64,000 nt of DNA, taken from NCBI GenBank assembly GCA_045805265.1, contig JBJMLO010000030.1:248001-312000 (forward strand). The letters are read 5' to 3'. The notes below the pieces were generated by a model. It was not told the origin of the DNA. It did no database searches and was given only the letters and a program-made list of their open reading frames with translations. A program made the translations under genes and the position numbers. The DNA comes from JBJMLO01 sp045805265. GTDB lineage: Bacteria; Actinomycetota; UBA4738; JACQTL01. Shown in pieces: positions 24,446 to 32,103 of the stretch (the first letter of the stretch is position 1; each line of letters begins with the position of its first letter).

Positions 24446-24467
24446 CGGCGGGCCCGAACTGCCCCGA

Positions 24468-24794
24468 TCAGCGCCGCCGGAGGTGGCGTTGCAGCGCCTG
24501 GAGGCGGTCGTCCCACTCCGCGCCGACCGTGGCCATCCACGACATGGCGTCGCGCATCGGCGGCGGGGTCAGCCGGTACCGGACCTCGCGCCCCTCGCGC
24601 GCCGCCGTCACCAACCCTGCGTCGGCCAGCGCGGCCAGGTGCTTGGACACCGCCTGGCGGCTCACCGGCAGGCGTCCCGCCAGCTCCGTGGCAGTGACCG
24701 GACCGGAGCGCGACAGCAGCGCGACCACCTGCCGGCGCGTCGGATCCGAGAGCGCCTGGAACACGGCGCCGACGCGCTCCTCGCGGCGGCTCAC
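24468..24794 (-). CDS. ArsR-family transcriptional regulator
   Basis: 108 residues, a winged helix. 'VFQALSDPTRRQVVALLSRS' is the ArsR opening and 'ATELAGRLPVSRQAVSKHLA' the recognition helix-turn-helix. 'GLVTAAREGREVRYRLTP' is the wing. No metal-binding Cys cluster is seen, consistent with the SdpR-like subgroup that is encoded with SRPBCC proteins. GTG start overlaps the stop of the SRPBCC gene (GTGA 24791-24794). It probably binds the two inverted repeats in the divergent promoter region and represses its own operon. Confidence 0.87.
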   Translation of the reverse strand: MSRREERVGAVFQALSDPTRRQVVALLSRSGPVTATELAGRLPVSRQAVSKHLAALADAGLVTAAREGREVRYRLTPPPMRDAMSWMATVGAEWDDRLQALQRHLRRR

Positions 24795-25213
24795 CGGGCC
24801 ATCGCCCCGAGGCCGGAGGAATCCCACGCCTTGCCGATCGCGTCGAACTCCTCCGGTGCCTCGCGCTGCGTCGGCAGGGGCGCCCGTTCGACGACCCGGA
24901 GCCGCGTTGCGAACGGCAGGGATTCCAGCAGGAACTCGACTCGGCTCCCCCGTCCGGGGCGGCCGGGATCGCCGGGCTCCTCGAACGGCCACCACCGGAT
25001 GGCCATGCGGCGCTCGGGTTCCAGGGCCTCGACGACGATGCGGCGCACCGCGCCGTCCTCCCGTCGGACCGATCCCCGGCCCCCGGGCCGGAGGTCGAGC
25101 TCCACCGTTCCCCCCAACCAGGCGGACAGGCGCTCGGGTTCCGTCAGCGAAGCCCAGACTTCGGCGACGGAAGCCTCGAGCTCCACCTCCCGTTCCACCG
25201 CTTCGTCGTCCAT
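24791..25213 (-). CDS. SRPBCC (AHSA1-like) domain protein
   Basis: 140 residues. 'REVELEASVAEVWASLTEPE' with 'RLSAWLGGTVELDLRPGG' is the typical opening of Aha1/START-like SRPBCC proteins, followed by beta strands ('RRIVVEALEPERRMAIRWWP') and the long C-terminal helix ('EEFDAIGKAWDSSGLGAMA'). The fold binds hydrophobic ligands; the ligand is unknown. It heads a two-gene operon with ArsR, a pair seen repeatedly in actinobacteria. Confidence 0.85.
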   Translation of the reverse strand: MDDEAVEREVELEASVAEVWASLTEPERLSAWLGGTVELDLRPGGRGSVRREDGAVRRIVVEALEPERRMAIRWWPFEEPGDPGRPGRGSRVEFLLESLPFATRLRVVERAPLPTQREAPEEFDAIGKAWDSSGLGAMAR

Positions 25214-25227
25214 CGTCCCTCACATCC

Positions 25228-25243
25228 GCAATTGGACGGTTGC
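25228..25243. promoter_or_regulatory. Inverted-repeat operator candidate, copy 1
   Basis: GCAAT-N6-GTTGC, 15 bases before the SRPBCC start. It differs by one base from copy 2 (GCAAC-N6-GTTGC). A winged-helix dimer would be expected to bind such a site. Confidence 0.55.
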
Positions 25244-25271
25244 ACCTGGTCCATGGGACGCGATAGGATGC

Positions 25272-25287
25272 GCAACCGAGCAGTTGC
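25272..25287. promoter_or_regulatory. Inverted-repeat operator candidate, copy 2
   Basis: A perfect GCAAC-N6-GTTGC, 44 bases centre-to-centre from copy 1 (about four helical turns) and 29 bases before the ClpP start. It could allow ArsR to control both divergent units. Confidence 0.55.
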
Positions 25288-25316
25288 ACTGTACCCCATC
25301 ACGAGGAGCGAGTCCC

Positions 25317-25913
25317 ATGGCTTCGAACCCGCCGGAACCGGACCGGACCGAACCCGAGGTCCTCCGCCTCGAGGAGTTCGCCTACCGCCGGCTGTTCCAG
25401 CAGCGCATGGTGTTCCTCCGCGGGGAGATCAAGGAGAGCGTCGCCGACGACGTCGCCGCGCAGCTCCTCGCGCTCGACGCCACCGCCGAGAGCGACATCA
25501 CGCTGTTCATCGACTGCCCCGGCGGCGACGTGACCGGCCTCTTCGCGATCCACGACACCATGCAGCTGGTCCGCTCCCCCGTGCACACGCGGTGCGTCGG
25601 CATGGCGGCGTCCTCCGCGGCCGTCATCCTCGCCACGGGAACCGGCGTCCGTTCCGCCACCCCCAATGCCCGCATCCTGATCCACCAACCCCACGGCGGG
25701 ATCCAGGGCACTGCCCGCGACATCGAGATCCACGCGAAGGAATTCTCGTTCCTCCGCCAGCGCCTCGACGAGATCCTCGCGGAGCGGACCGGTCAGCCCA
25801 TCGAGCGCATCCGCCAGGACACCGACCGCGACTTCTGGCTCACCCCCGAGGCCGCGAAGGACTACGGCCTCATCGACGAGATCGCCGGCTTCCGCCCTCA
25901 GCTCGTCCGCTAG
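25317..25913 (+). CDS. clpP: ATP-dependent Clp protease proteolytic subunit
   Basis: 198 residues. The nucleophile Ser lies in 'GMAASSAAVILATGTG', the catalytic His in 'ARILIHQPHGG', and the acid in 'IRQDTDRDFWLTPEAAKDYG'. 'LFIDCPGGDVTGLFAIHDTM' is the oxyanion strand, with Cys replacing the usual Ser/Asn before PGG. The N-terminus ('MASNPPEPDRTEPEVLRLEE') is longer than in standard ClpP1/P2. It is not next to clpX or tig, so this is probably an extra paralogue. GAGGAG lies ten bases before the ATG. Divergent from SRPBCC-arsR. Confidence 0.9.
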   Translation: MASNPPEPDRTEPEVLRLEEFAYRRLFQQRMVFLRGEIKESVADDVAAQLLALDATAESDITLFIDCPGGDVTGLFAIHDTMQLVRSPVHTRCVGMAASSAAVILATGTGVRSATPNARILIHQPHGGIQGTARDIEIHAKEFSFLRQRLDEILAERTGQPIERIRQDTDRDFWLTPEAAKDYGLIDEIAGFRPQLVR

Positions 25914-26155
25914 GAGCTACCGGAGGGCTTCACTGCGACGCTTCCCCTGGAGGCGGAGCCCCAAGCGGTCGCGGACTTGTGGTCGAGCATTGCCGTCACA
26001 ACCCACGACAGGGCGATCAACGCCAGGATCACGATTGCCCACACGAGCCAGAGCACCATGCGGCGCCGGTACCACTTGGAGCGGACCACTCCGCCGTCCG
26101 GCGTCGGGTCGGAGTCGGGACGACCGGATGCCTCGGACGGCGTGGGACCTACCAT
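25910..26155 (-). CDS. Small single-TM hypothetical protein
   Basis: 81 residues from ATG 26155. An about 30-residue polar head with 'RSKWYRRR' is followed by one strong TM ('MVLWLVWAIVILALIALSWV') and an about 25-residue tail. Its stop overlaps the clpP stop by three bases (convergent). The positive-inside pattern and the clear TM support a real gene; no family is known. Confidence 0.5.
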   Translation of the reverse strand: MVGPTPSEASGRPDSDPTPDGGVVRSKWYRRRMVLWLVWAIVILALIALSWVVTAMLDHKSATAWGSASRGSVAVKPSGSS

Positions 26156-26286
26156 CTCCCACCCAAACTCCGGCCGACGTCGCAGCGGCCACGGGTCCTC
26201 TTGGGCCGCACGATGTCGGTCACCTTCACGGCACCTTTCCGAACGGTTCCCTGCCCGATGTGCCCATCGAGCCCGATCTTGCCACC

Positions 26287-26315
26287 TACAATGGGGCCGC
26301 GTCTCCCGCGGCCCC
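26287..26315 (+). promoter_or_regulatory. Kinase promoter with a palindrome at the transcript start
   Basis: TACAAT (26287-26292) looks like a -10. It is followed at once by GGGGCCGCG (26293-26301), a 5-base spacer and CGCGGCCCC (26307-26315), a perfect 9-bp inverted repeat that covers the expected transcription start near 26299. It could be an operator or a 5'-end hairpin. Confidence 0.45.
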
Positions 26316-26337
26316 TCAGACGGGAATCGAGTCCCAC

Positions 26338-28167
26338 GTGAGCCAGACGACGACCGTCCGCGCGCGGTACCAGATCATCGCCAAGGTCGCCTCGGGCGGC
26401 ATGGGCGAGGTCTACCGTGCCCGCGACTCGGTGCTCGCCCGCGACGTCGCCATCAAGGTCCTGCACCGGAACCTGGCCGGGGACCCCGGGTTCATCGACC
26501 GTTTCCGGCGGGAGGCCCGAGCCGCCGCGCTGCTGTCGCACCCCAACATCGTGGCCGTGCACGACTGGGGCTCGACGACGTCCGGGACGTACTTCATGGT
26601 CATGGAGTTCGTCCGCGGCCGGAACCTCCGGGACCTCCTCACCCACTTCGGGCGCCTCGAGCCGCAGCAGGCCGTCGAGGTGCTCGTGCAGATGCTCGCC
26701 GCCCTCGAGCACGCCCACCGCCACGGCATCGTCCATCGCGACGTCAAGCCCGAGAACGTCCTGGTCACGCCCGATGGCCTCGTCAAGGTCGCCGACTTCG
26801 GGCTGGCCCGCGCGTTTGCCGAGTCCCGGATCAGCCAGGCCCCCGGAACGGTGACCGGGACCGTCCAGTACCTCGCGCCGGAGCAGATCCAGGGCGAGCC
26901 GGCCGACCCCCGCACCGACCTGTACGCCACCGGCATCGTCGCCTACGAGGTCCTGACCGGTCAGGTGCCGTTCCAGGGCGAGACGTCGCTGGCCATCGCC
27001 TACCGGCACCTGTCCGACCGGGTTCCCCCGCCATCGGAGGCGGAACCGGAGGTTCCCCCCGACCTCGACCGCCTGGTCGTCGCGGCGACAGAGAAGGACC
27101 GCGAGCGCCGGCCCGCCTCGGCCTCCGATCTCCGTGCGAGCCTGATGGCGCTGTCCGACCCGGCGGCATCCGCTCCGTCCCTCGGCGAGCTGGTGCAGGA
27201 GCTCCCGGACGACGTCCACGCCGACGAGGACCGGGCGTTCACCGTGACGATCCCCCAGCGGATGTCGCCCAAGGCGCGGCGGAGGCGCCTCCTGCGCCGG
27301 ATCGTCGTGACGCTCATGGCGGTGGCGTTGCTGGTCGGCGGCGGGCTCGCCGCGTGGGCCTACGTCATCCCCCACACCACGCATGTCCCCCGTGTCCTCG
27401 GCATGACCCAGGACGCCGCGCGCCAGCGACTCGACGCGGCCGGGCTGGATGCGCAGTTCGGGCCGCCCGTGAGCTCCACCACCGTCACCGAGGGCGAGGT
27501 CCTGCGCCAGAGTCTCGACCCGGGCACCAAGACGGAGAAAGGAACCGACGTCGTGTTGCAGCTGTCCGCCGGCCTGCCGTTGCGGGGGGTCCCGACGGTC
27601 ACGGGCGCGACGCTTGCCGACGCCGGGACGACGCTCCAGGCGCAGGGCCTGAAGATGCGGGTCCGGCACGCCTTCAGCGACACCGTCCGCAGGGGCCTGA
27701 TCATCGACCAGAACCCCCTGCCCGGCCAGCAGATCCTCTTCGGGGCCGAGGTCACGGTGACGGTGAGCGACGGCCGCGAACCGGTGACGGTTCCCAAGGT
27801 GGTCGGGCAGACCACCGCCGACGCGCAGTCGGTCCTGGTCGCCCAGCGGTTCCACGTGCGCGTGAGCAAGGAGTTCTCGGCCAGCGCGCCCGTCGGTGAG
27901 GTCATCCGGCAGGACCCCAAGCCCGGCGGGACCGTGCCGCTCGGGAGCACCGTCCGGCTGGTCGTCTCGCTCGGGCCCAAGACCTTCCCGATGCCGTCGG
28001 TGGTGGGGCTTCCCGCCGCCGACGCCCAGGCCCAGCTGGAGGCCCAGGGGCTGATTGTCCGTGTGGTCCACATCCCGGGCTCCAGGGCCAGCACGGTGGT
28101 CGGCCAGATCCCCGACAGCGGCGCGACCGTCGAGCAGGGCGAGACCGTCTCGATCTTCGTGGCCTGA
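26338..28167 (+). CDS. pknB: PknB-type Ser/Thr protein kinase with four PASTA domains
   Basis: 609 residues from GTG 26338. Kinase domain about 10-265: 'VASGGMGEVYRARD' (P-loop), 'VAIKVL' (Lys about 40), 'HRDVKPENVLV' (about 134), 'ADFGLARA' (about 154), 'APEQIQGEPADPRTDLYA'. A juxtamembrane linker leads to one TM (about 322-343). Then come four PASTA repeats, each starting like 'VPRVLGMTQDAARQRL' or 'VTVPKVVGQTTADAQ'. PASTA domains bind muropeptides or lipid II, so this kinase would link wall state to growth. It is not beside pbpA/rodA/FHA genes as in the canonical pknB cluster, so it may be a second paralogue. Confidence 0.92.
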   Translation: MSQTTTVRARYQIIAKVASGGMGEVYRARDSVLARDVAIKVLHRNLAGDPGFIDRFRREARAAALLSHPNIVAVHDWGSTTSGTYFMVMEFVRGRNLRDLLTHFGRLEPQQAVEVLVQMLAALEHAHRHGIVHRDVKPENVLVTPDGLVKVADFGLARAFAESRISQAPGTVTGTVQYLAPEQIQGEPADPRTDLYATGIVAYEVLTGQVPFQGETSLAIAYRHLSDRVPPPSEAEPEVPPDLDRLVVAATEKDRERRPASASDLRASLMALSDPAASAPSLGELVQELPDDVHADEDRAFTVTIPQRMSPKARRRRLLRRIVVTLMAVALLVGGGLAAWAYVIPHTTHVPRVLGMTQDAARQRLDAAGLDAQFGPPVSSTTVTEGEVLRQSLDPGTKTEKGTDVVLQLSAGLPLRGVPTVTGATLADAGTTLQAQGLKMRVRHAFSDTVRRGLIIDQNPLPGQQILFGAEVTVTVSDGREPVTVPKVVGQTTADAQSVLVAQRFHVRVSKEFSASAPVGEVIRQDPKPGGTVPLGSTVRLVVSLGPKTFPMPSVVGLPAADAQAQLEAQGLIVRVVHIPGSRASTVVGQIPDSGATVEQGETVSIFVA

Positions 28168-28174
28168 ACCCCGC

Positions 28175-28180
28175 TAGCCT
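28175..28180 (+). promoter_or_regulatory. -10 hexamer before nfo (leaderless)
   Basis: TAGCCT, six bases before the GTG start at 28187; no Shine-Dalgarno sequence. Confidence 0.45.
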
Positions 28181-28186
28181 GCCGGC

Positions 28187-29038
28187 GTGATCGTCGGCGC
28201 GCACATCCGCACGCGCGGCGGGCTGCCTTCGGTGGTGCCAGGCGCGCTCGCAATCGGGGCCGAGGGCGTCCAGTTCTTCGCATCGAACGCACGGATGTGG
28301 CGTCCGCCGAGCATCCCCGACGAGGCCGCGGCGCGGTTCCGCGAGGAATGCGCCGCGGAGAGCATCCGGTCGGCGTTCCTCCACGCGCCGTACCTGGTGA
28401 ACATCGCGTCCCCCAACCCGGAGTTCCACGCGAAGTCGATCGTGCTGTCGCGGGCGACGCTCGAGGCCGCCGACGCGCTGGGCGCCGCCGGGCTGGTGGT
28501 CCATGCCGGCGCCGGCGGCCGGGGCGAACCCCGGGAGGCGTTGGCACGCGCGGCGAACGCGCTCGACGCCATCGGGACGGTCGATGTGGACGCGAACCTG
28601 GTCGTCGAGCTCATGGCAGGGAGCAGCGGCGCCGTGGCCAGCACGTTCGCCGAGGCCGCCCGGCTGTTCGAGGCCACATCGTCCGGAGATCGGCTCCGCC
28701 TGTGCATCGACACCTGCCACCTGTTCGCGGCCGGGTACGCGCTCGACGAGCCGGCCGGGGTCGAGGAGTGCTTCGCGGAGCTCGGCGAGTCGGGACTGGC
28801 CGATCGGTTGGTGGCCGTCCACGCGAACGACGCGGAGTTCCCCCGGGGATCGCGGCGAGACCGGCACACGAACATCGGAGCCGGCGGGATCGGGCTCGAC
28901 GGGTTCGCGGCGATCCTGGGACGGCCCGAGGTGCGCCGGTGCACGGTCCTGTGCGAGACGCCGGGCGACGAGGACACCCGTCGGCGCGACGTCTCGACCC
29001 TCAGGGAGCTGGCGGACGCGGGGGAGGCGGGCGGGTGA
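28187..29038 (+). CDS. nfo: Endonuclease IV (AP endonuclease)
   Basis: 283 residues, normal length. It is a TIM barrel with three zinc ions; ligands appear in 'SAFLHAPYLVNIASPN', 'GLVVHAGAGG', 'NLVVELMAG', 'RLCIDTCHLFAAGY', 'VAVHANDAEFPRGSRRDRH' and 'TVLCETPG'. It cuts 5' to abasic sites in base-excision repair. In 'DAEFPRGSRRDRHTNIG' the usual SKN following the Asp is altered but the metal-site His is kept. GTG start follows a -10 by six bases. The stop overlaps the DMT permease start (GTGA), so the two are co-translated. Confidence 0.92.
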   Translation: MIVGAHIRTRGGLPSVVPGALAIGAEGVQFFASNARMWRPPSIPDEAAARFREECAAESIRSAFLHAPYLVNIASPNPEFHAKSIVLSRATLEAADALGAAGLVVHAGAGGRGEPREALARAANALDAIGTVDVDANLVVELMAGSSGAVASTFAEAARLFEATSSGDRLRLCIDTCHLFAAGYALDEPAGVEECFAELGESGLADRLVAVHANDAEFPRGSRRDRHTNIGAGGIGLDGFAAILGRPEVRRCTVLCETPGDEDTRRRDVSTLRELADAGEAGG

Positions 29039-29976
29039 GCGTGCGGACCCGCCGGGCCCGGCCCAGGGTCCGGCGCGGGTGGGAGCTGGCCCTCGTGGCC
29101 GTCGCGGCCGTATGGGGGTTCACGTTCACGACGGTCAAGGAGGCCGTGGCGCACGTTCCGGTGTTCGAGTTCCTGGCCCTGCGGTTCGGCCTGGCCGCCG
29201 TCCTGATGACCGCCGTCGCGTGGCGGCAGCTCCGGGCGCTGGCCCGGCCGGGCTGGATCGCGGCGGTGGTGGCCGGCGCGACGATCTTCACCGGGTACGC
29301 CTCGCAGACCGTCGGGTTGCAGCACACGACGGCCACGAACGCGGCGTTCGTCACCGGCCTGTTCGTGGTCATCGCGCCGGTGCTGTCGGTCCTGTACCTG
29401 AAGCGGCGTCCCGGCCCGGGCCCGGCCCTGGGCGTGGCGCTGGCGACGGTCGGGCTGTTCCTCCTGTCGGCCTCGCACGGGTTCCACCTCCGCTACGGGG
29501 ACGCCATCGTGCTCGGCGCCGCGGTGTCCTTCGCCGTCCAGCTGGTGATCATGGCGAAGGCGGCGCCGGAGCACTCCCCCGCCGCGCTCTCGGCCGTCCA
29601 GATGTGGGTCACCGCCGTGCTGGCGACGTTCACCTCGCTGGCATCGGAGCACCTCACGGCGCCGACCCACCACGACGTGGTCGCCGGGGTGCTGATCACC
29701 GGCGTGCTGGCCTCCGCGGGTGCGTTCTGGGCCATGACCCTCGCTCAGCGCCACGTCTCACCGACCCGCACGGCGGTGATCCTGGTGATGGAACCCGTAT
29801 TCGCGGGAATCGCGGGGGTCGTGATCCTGAGCGAGTCGCTCAACCCACGGCAGTGGGCGGGCGCCGCCCTGATCCTCGCGGGGATGCTGGTCGCCGAACT
29901 GGCCCCACGCCGCGAAGCTCGTGAGTCCGGTGAGGGGATCGACCGGGATGCCCATGCGCCCCCGCCGCAATCCTGA
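29035..29976 (+). CDS. EamA/DMT-family permease
   Basis: 313 residues with ten hydrophobic segments in two EamA repeats. 'LVAVAAVWGFTFTTVKEAVA' is the family opening, 'LQHTTATNAAFVTGLFVVIA' the characteristic helix, and 'LAQRHVSPTRTAVILVMEPV' with 'ILSESLNPRQWAGAALILAG' the second-repeat match. These proteins export amino acids, purines or other metabolites; the substrate cannot be told. GTG start in a GTGA overlap with nfo. The gene is followed by an about 190-base gap (29977-30167) without recognisable genes or a strong terminator. Confidence 0.87.
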   Translation: MSVRTRRARPRVRRGWELALVAVAAVWGFTFTTVKEAVAHVPVFEFLALRFGLAAVLMTAVAWRQLRALARPGWIAAVVAGATIFTGYASQTVGLQHTTATNAAFVTGLFVVIAPVLSVLYLKRRPGPGPALGVALATVGLFLLSASHGFHLRYGDAIVLGAAVSFAVQLVIMAKAAPEHSPAALSAVQMWVTAVLATFTSLASEHLTAPTHHDVVAGVLITGVLASAGAFWAMTLAQRHVSPTRTAVILVMEPVFAGIAGVVILSESLNPRQWAGAALILAGMLVAELAPRREARESGEGIDRDAHAPPPQS

Positions 29977-30167
29977 CGCCGAGCGATCGTCCACTTCGAC
30001 GAGGGCCACTCGTTCGGGAAAGGTACCCGTGGCGATCCAGGTCACCGGATGGAGGAGTGGCCGAGGCGAGCGTGGATGGCCTTGGGTGTGCGACCTCGGC
30101 GATCAGAAGGCTGCCCCACCGGGCATGCGCCCGGCGGGGCAACCTCCCGCTGCTCACCGGTTCCAGT

Positions 30168-30521
30168 TCAGCCGGTGCCGGTAACCGCTTCCCTGGTCGT
30201 GACGTAGATGTCCGTGGACCCCTCGGGACCCGGTGCGCGGCCGAACAACAGCGTCGTCCCATCCCAGGAGAGCGATGGGCGCGTCTCGCTGGCCGTGGTC
30301 GTGTTCACGGCCTCGCCGACGTTCTCCGGGACGGAGAACGGATCCGTGACGCTGGCTCGGGTCGCCGTGTACACATCCTGGTCCGTACCCGCTCGGCGGG
30401 TCGAGGCGAACACGATCTCCAAGCCGTCTATGCGGACGTTCCGCTGGATATCGATGGCCGCGCTGTTGACCTCGGCGACGGGGGCGGCGGGGCCGAAGCT
30501 GCCGTCCTCGATCGAACGCAC
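30168..30521 (-). pseudogene. C-terminal remnant of a TolB/PD40-like beta-propeller protein
   Basis: The frame encodes PD40-type blades: 'DIQRNVRIDGLEIVFASTRR', 'GTDQDVYTATRASVTDPFSV' and 'ETRPSLSWDGTTLLFGRAPG'. A full protein of this type has a signal peptide and 250-400 residues. Here only about 117 residues remain, and an in-frame TGA lies about 40 bases upstream of the first GTG with no ribosome site. The rest of the propeller is absent: the next gene to the right is unrelated. The most likely reading is a decayed 3' end. Confidence 0.55.
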
Positions 30522-30563
30522 AGTTGAGCAGGTGCATCGTTCGGACGAACCTCGCAGAGCCCA

Positions 30564-31097
30564 TCAAGGGGCTTCCATCCCAGCTCGGTCGGTCCGGCGG
30601 CGGGCGGCAAGGGCAACGGCTCCAACGACCGCCATGCCGGCGAGCACGGTGAACAGGATCAGCCAGGCGGACAGTGGGCGGTGGAGGCCGGTGATCCCGG
30701 ACCCAAGGCCCAGTCTCGCCGGGTCGACGTCCCCGGCCACCGAGGATTCGCAGCTGTACGTGTTCAGGACCCCCCTCGCGTGGAAACTGAAGACCGTGTA
30801 GCGGCGATCCACGACGAAGCGGACGCCACACTTGTCGCCGCCGTAGCCCGTGTGCACGTCGATCGATGGGGACGCCTCGCCCTTGTACACCGTGTCGACG
30901 TCGAAGTTCACGACGCGGTCGCTGAGGGCGTTCTCGACACGCGTCACCGTGCCGGTGAACACGGCGTCAGCGTGCTCCGCCCGTTCGGCCGGGCTGCTCG
31001 GCACGCATGAGCAGGCCCAAGCCGGCCTCGACCCCAGTGGGACGAGCGCGAAGGCAAGGAGCGCGACCGCGAGGAGCCGGCGGCCTGACATCGCCAT
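30564..31097 (-). CDS. Secreted/anchored TIMP-like (CxC) protein
   Basis: 177 residues from ATG 31097. A signal peptide ('MSGRRLLAVALLAFALVPLG') ends just before 'CSCVPSSPAERAEHADAVF'. An N-terminal CxC after cleavage is the hallmark of bacterial TIMP/NTR-like domains. The pattern 'VFTGTVTRVEN', 'VDTVYKGEASPSIDVHTGYG' and 'NTYSCESSVAGDVDPARLG' follows the OB-fold strands. A C-terminal TM ('AWLILFTVLAGMAVVGAVAL') plus 'RRRTDR' anchors it outside. Function in bacteria is not established. It starts five bases after the upstream membrane-protein gene, forming a two-gene unit. Confidence 0.72.
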   Translation of the reverse strand: MAMSGRRLLAVALLAFALVPLGSRPAWACSCVPSSPAERAEHADAVFTGTVTRVENALSDRVVNFDVDTVYKGEASPSIDVHTGYGGDKCGVRFVVDRRYTVFSFHARGVLNTYSCESSVAGDVDPARLGLGSGITGLHRPLSAWLILFTVLAGMAVVGAVALAARRRTDRAGMEAP

Positions 31098-31102
31098 GGA
31101 GC

Positions 31103-32038
31103 TCAGGTCGACTTGGGGGCGAGCGTAGTGATTACCGCCGAGAGCAGCGGGGCGAGGATGAACAGGCTGGCCTGCAGTTGCTGGCTCGCTGTGACGTCGA
31201 GTTGCAGGAGCCCCTCGAGCGCTGAGCGCTTGTCCAACCACCCCCTGAGGTCGTCTGAGCTGGGCGCCGGCATCATCTCAGGCGGGAAGTAGTGGTCGCG
31301 GATCCTGGTTCCGAACTGCCTGAGCGCCAAGTGGGCCGGAGCATAGACCAGGAGCAGGACGCCGGTGAAGAACGCGCCGTACAGCATGACGGCCTCCTGT
31401 GGGAACTCACTCTCGCTCAAATACCGGGGCACACTGGCCCTCCGAAGCGCTCCGGCCGCCAGGATGGCGAGCCCGATGACCGCTCCGGCAACGGACAGGA
31501 ACCGAAGGATCCGTGCCCGAGCCCGAAGCGCCGCCGCTACGTCGTCCTTGTCCACAGCCGCCCGCGCTCCGCGACCAACCTGATGTTGGACGATCGCGAT
31601 CCCGGCCAGCGCCGGGAGCCCGACGGCCGACCCTCCGACAACAGTCAGGACCATCGTCTTCACCGTGTGTCCCCACAAAGGCGACAGCGCCCGATGGCTA
31701 TGAGCGGTCAGCGCGATGACGGGCGGGATCAGGAGGATGACGGCGAGGGCCATGGTGAGCGTTACGACGGCGCGCCGGGCCGGCGCGTCCTCACGCCAGA
31801 CGGTCGCGAGGTCGGCCCACAGCGGACCGGCGACCAGCGCCCAGTAGGCCGTCTGAACGCCAACGACGGCCGCCCACACCGAGAAGCCGATGGTGCCGAC
31901 GAACTCCCGGCTCCGGTCCGATGCCCAGAACCCAACCAACAGGATCCCGACGCCGACCAGGAATCCCCCCAGGCCGATGAGCAGGATCCAGACGGGGTTC
32001 TCCCACGGGACGGGGCCATTCGAGCGGTCGCGCGGCAT
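31103..32038 (-). CDS. Hypothetical multi-pass membrane protein
   Basis: 311 residues with about seven hydrophobic segments ('VWILLIGLGGFLVGVGILLV', 'FSVWAAVVGVQTAYWALVAG', 'ALAVILLIPPVIALTA', 'TMVLTVVGGSAVGLPALAGI' and others), a charged middle loop ('GRGARAAVDKDDVAAALRAR') and a C-terminal 'LFILAPLLSAVITTLAP'. No family was recognised. It is coupled to the downstream TIMP-like gene (five bases between). Codon and base use appear slightly less GC-biased than in the flanks, so later acquisition is possible. Confidence 0.65.
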   Translation of the reverse strand: MPRDRSNGPVPWENPVWILLIGLGGFLVGVGILLVGFWASDRSREFVGTIGFSVWAAVVGVQTAYWALVAGPLWADLATVWREDAPARRAVVTLTMALAVILLIPPVIALTAHSHRALSPLWGHTVKTMVLTVVGGSAVGLPALAGIAIVQHQVGRGARAAVDKDDVAAALRARARILRFLSVAGAVIGLAILAAGALRRASVPRYLSESEFPQEAVMLYGAFFTGVLLLVYAPAHLALRQFGTRIRDHYFPPEMMPAPSSDDLRGWLDKRSALEGLLQLDVTASQQLQASLFILAPLLSAVITTLAPKST

Positions 32039-32103
32039 GTATGGGAAGCGTGGGACAGTTCGCCGGCCGGGTCAACCGTGAGAGCCGGTCGCGCCGGACC
32101 CTG

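Noticed and set aside
25990..26337. 116-residue extension of the PASTA kinase from an upstream ATG
   Set aside because: It would overlap the clpP-facing small gene and the predicted promoter, and carries no kinase-family sequence; GTG 26338 begins 13 residues before the glycine-rich loop region.
30050..30130. Sequence beginning GGAGGAGTGGCCGAGGC, like the 5' end of a tRNA-Ser or tRNA-Leu
   Set aside because: No anticodon stem-loop, T-loop (GTTCRA) or 3' acceptor complement follows at the right distance.
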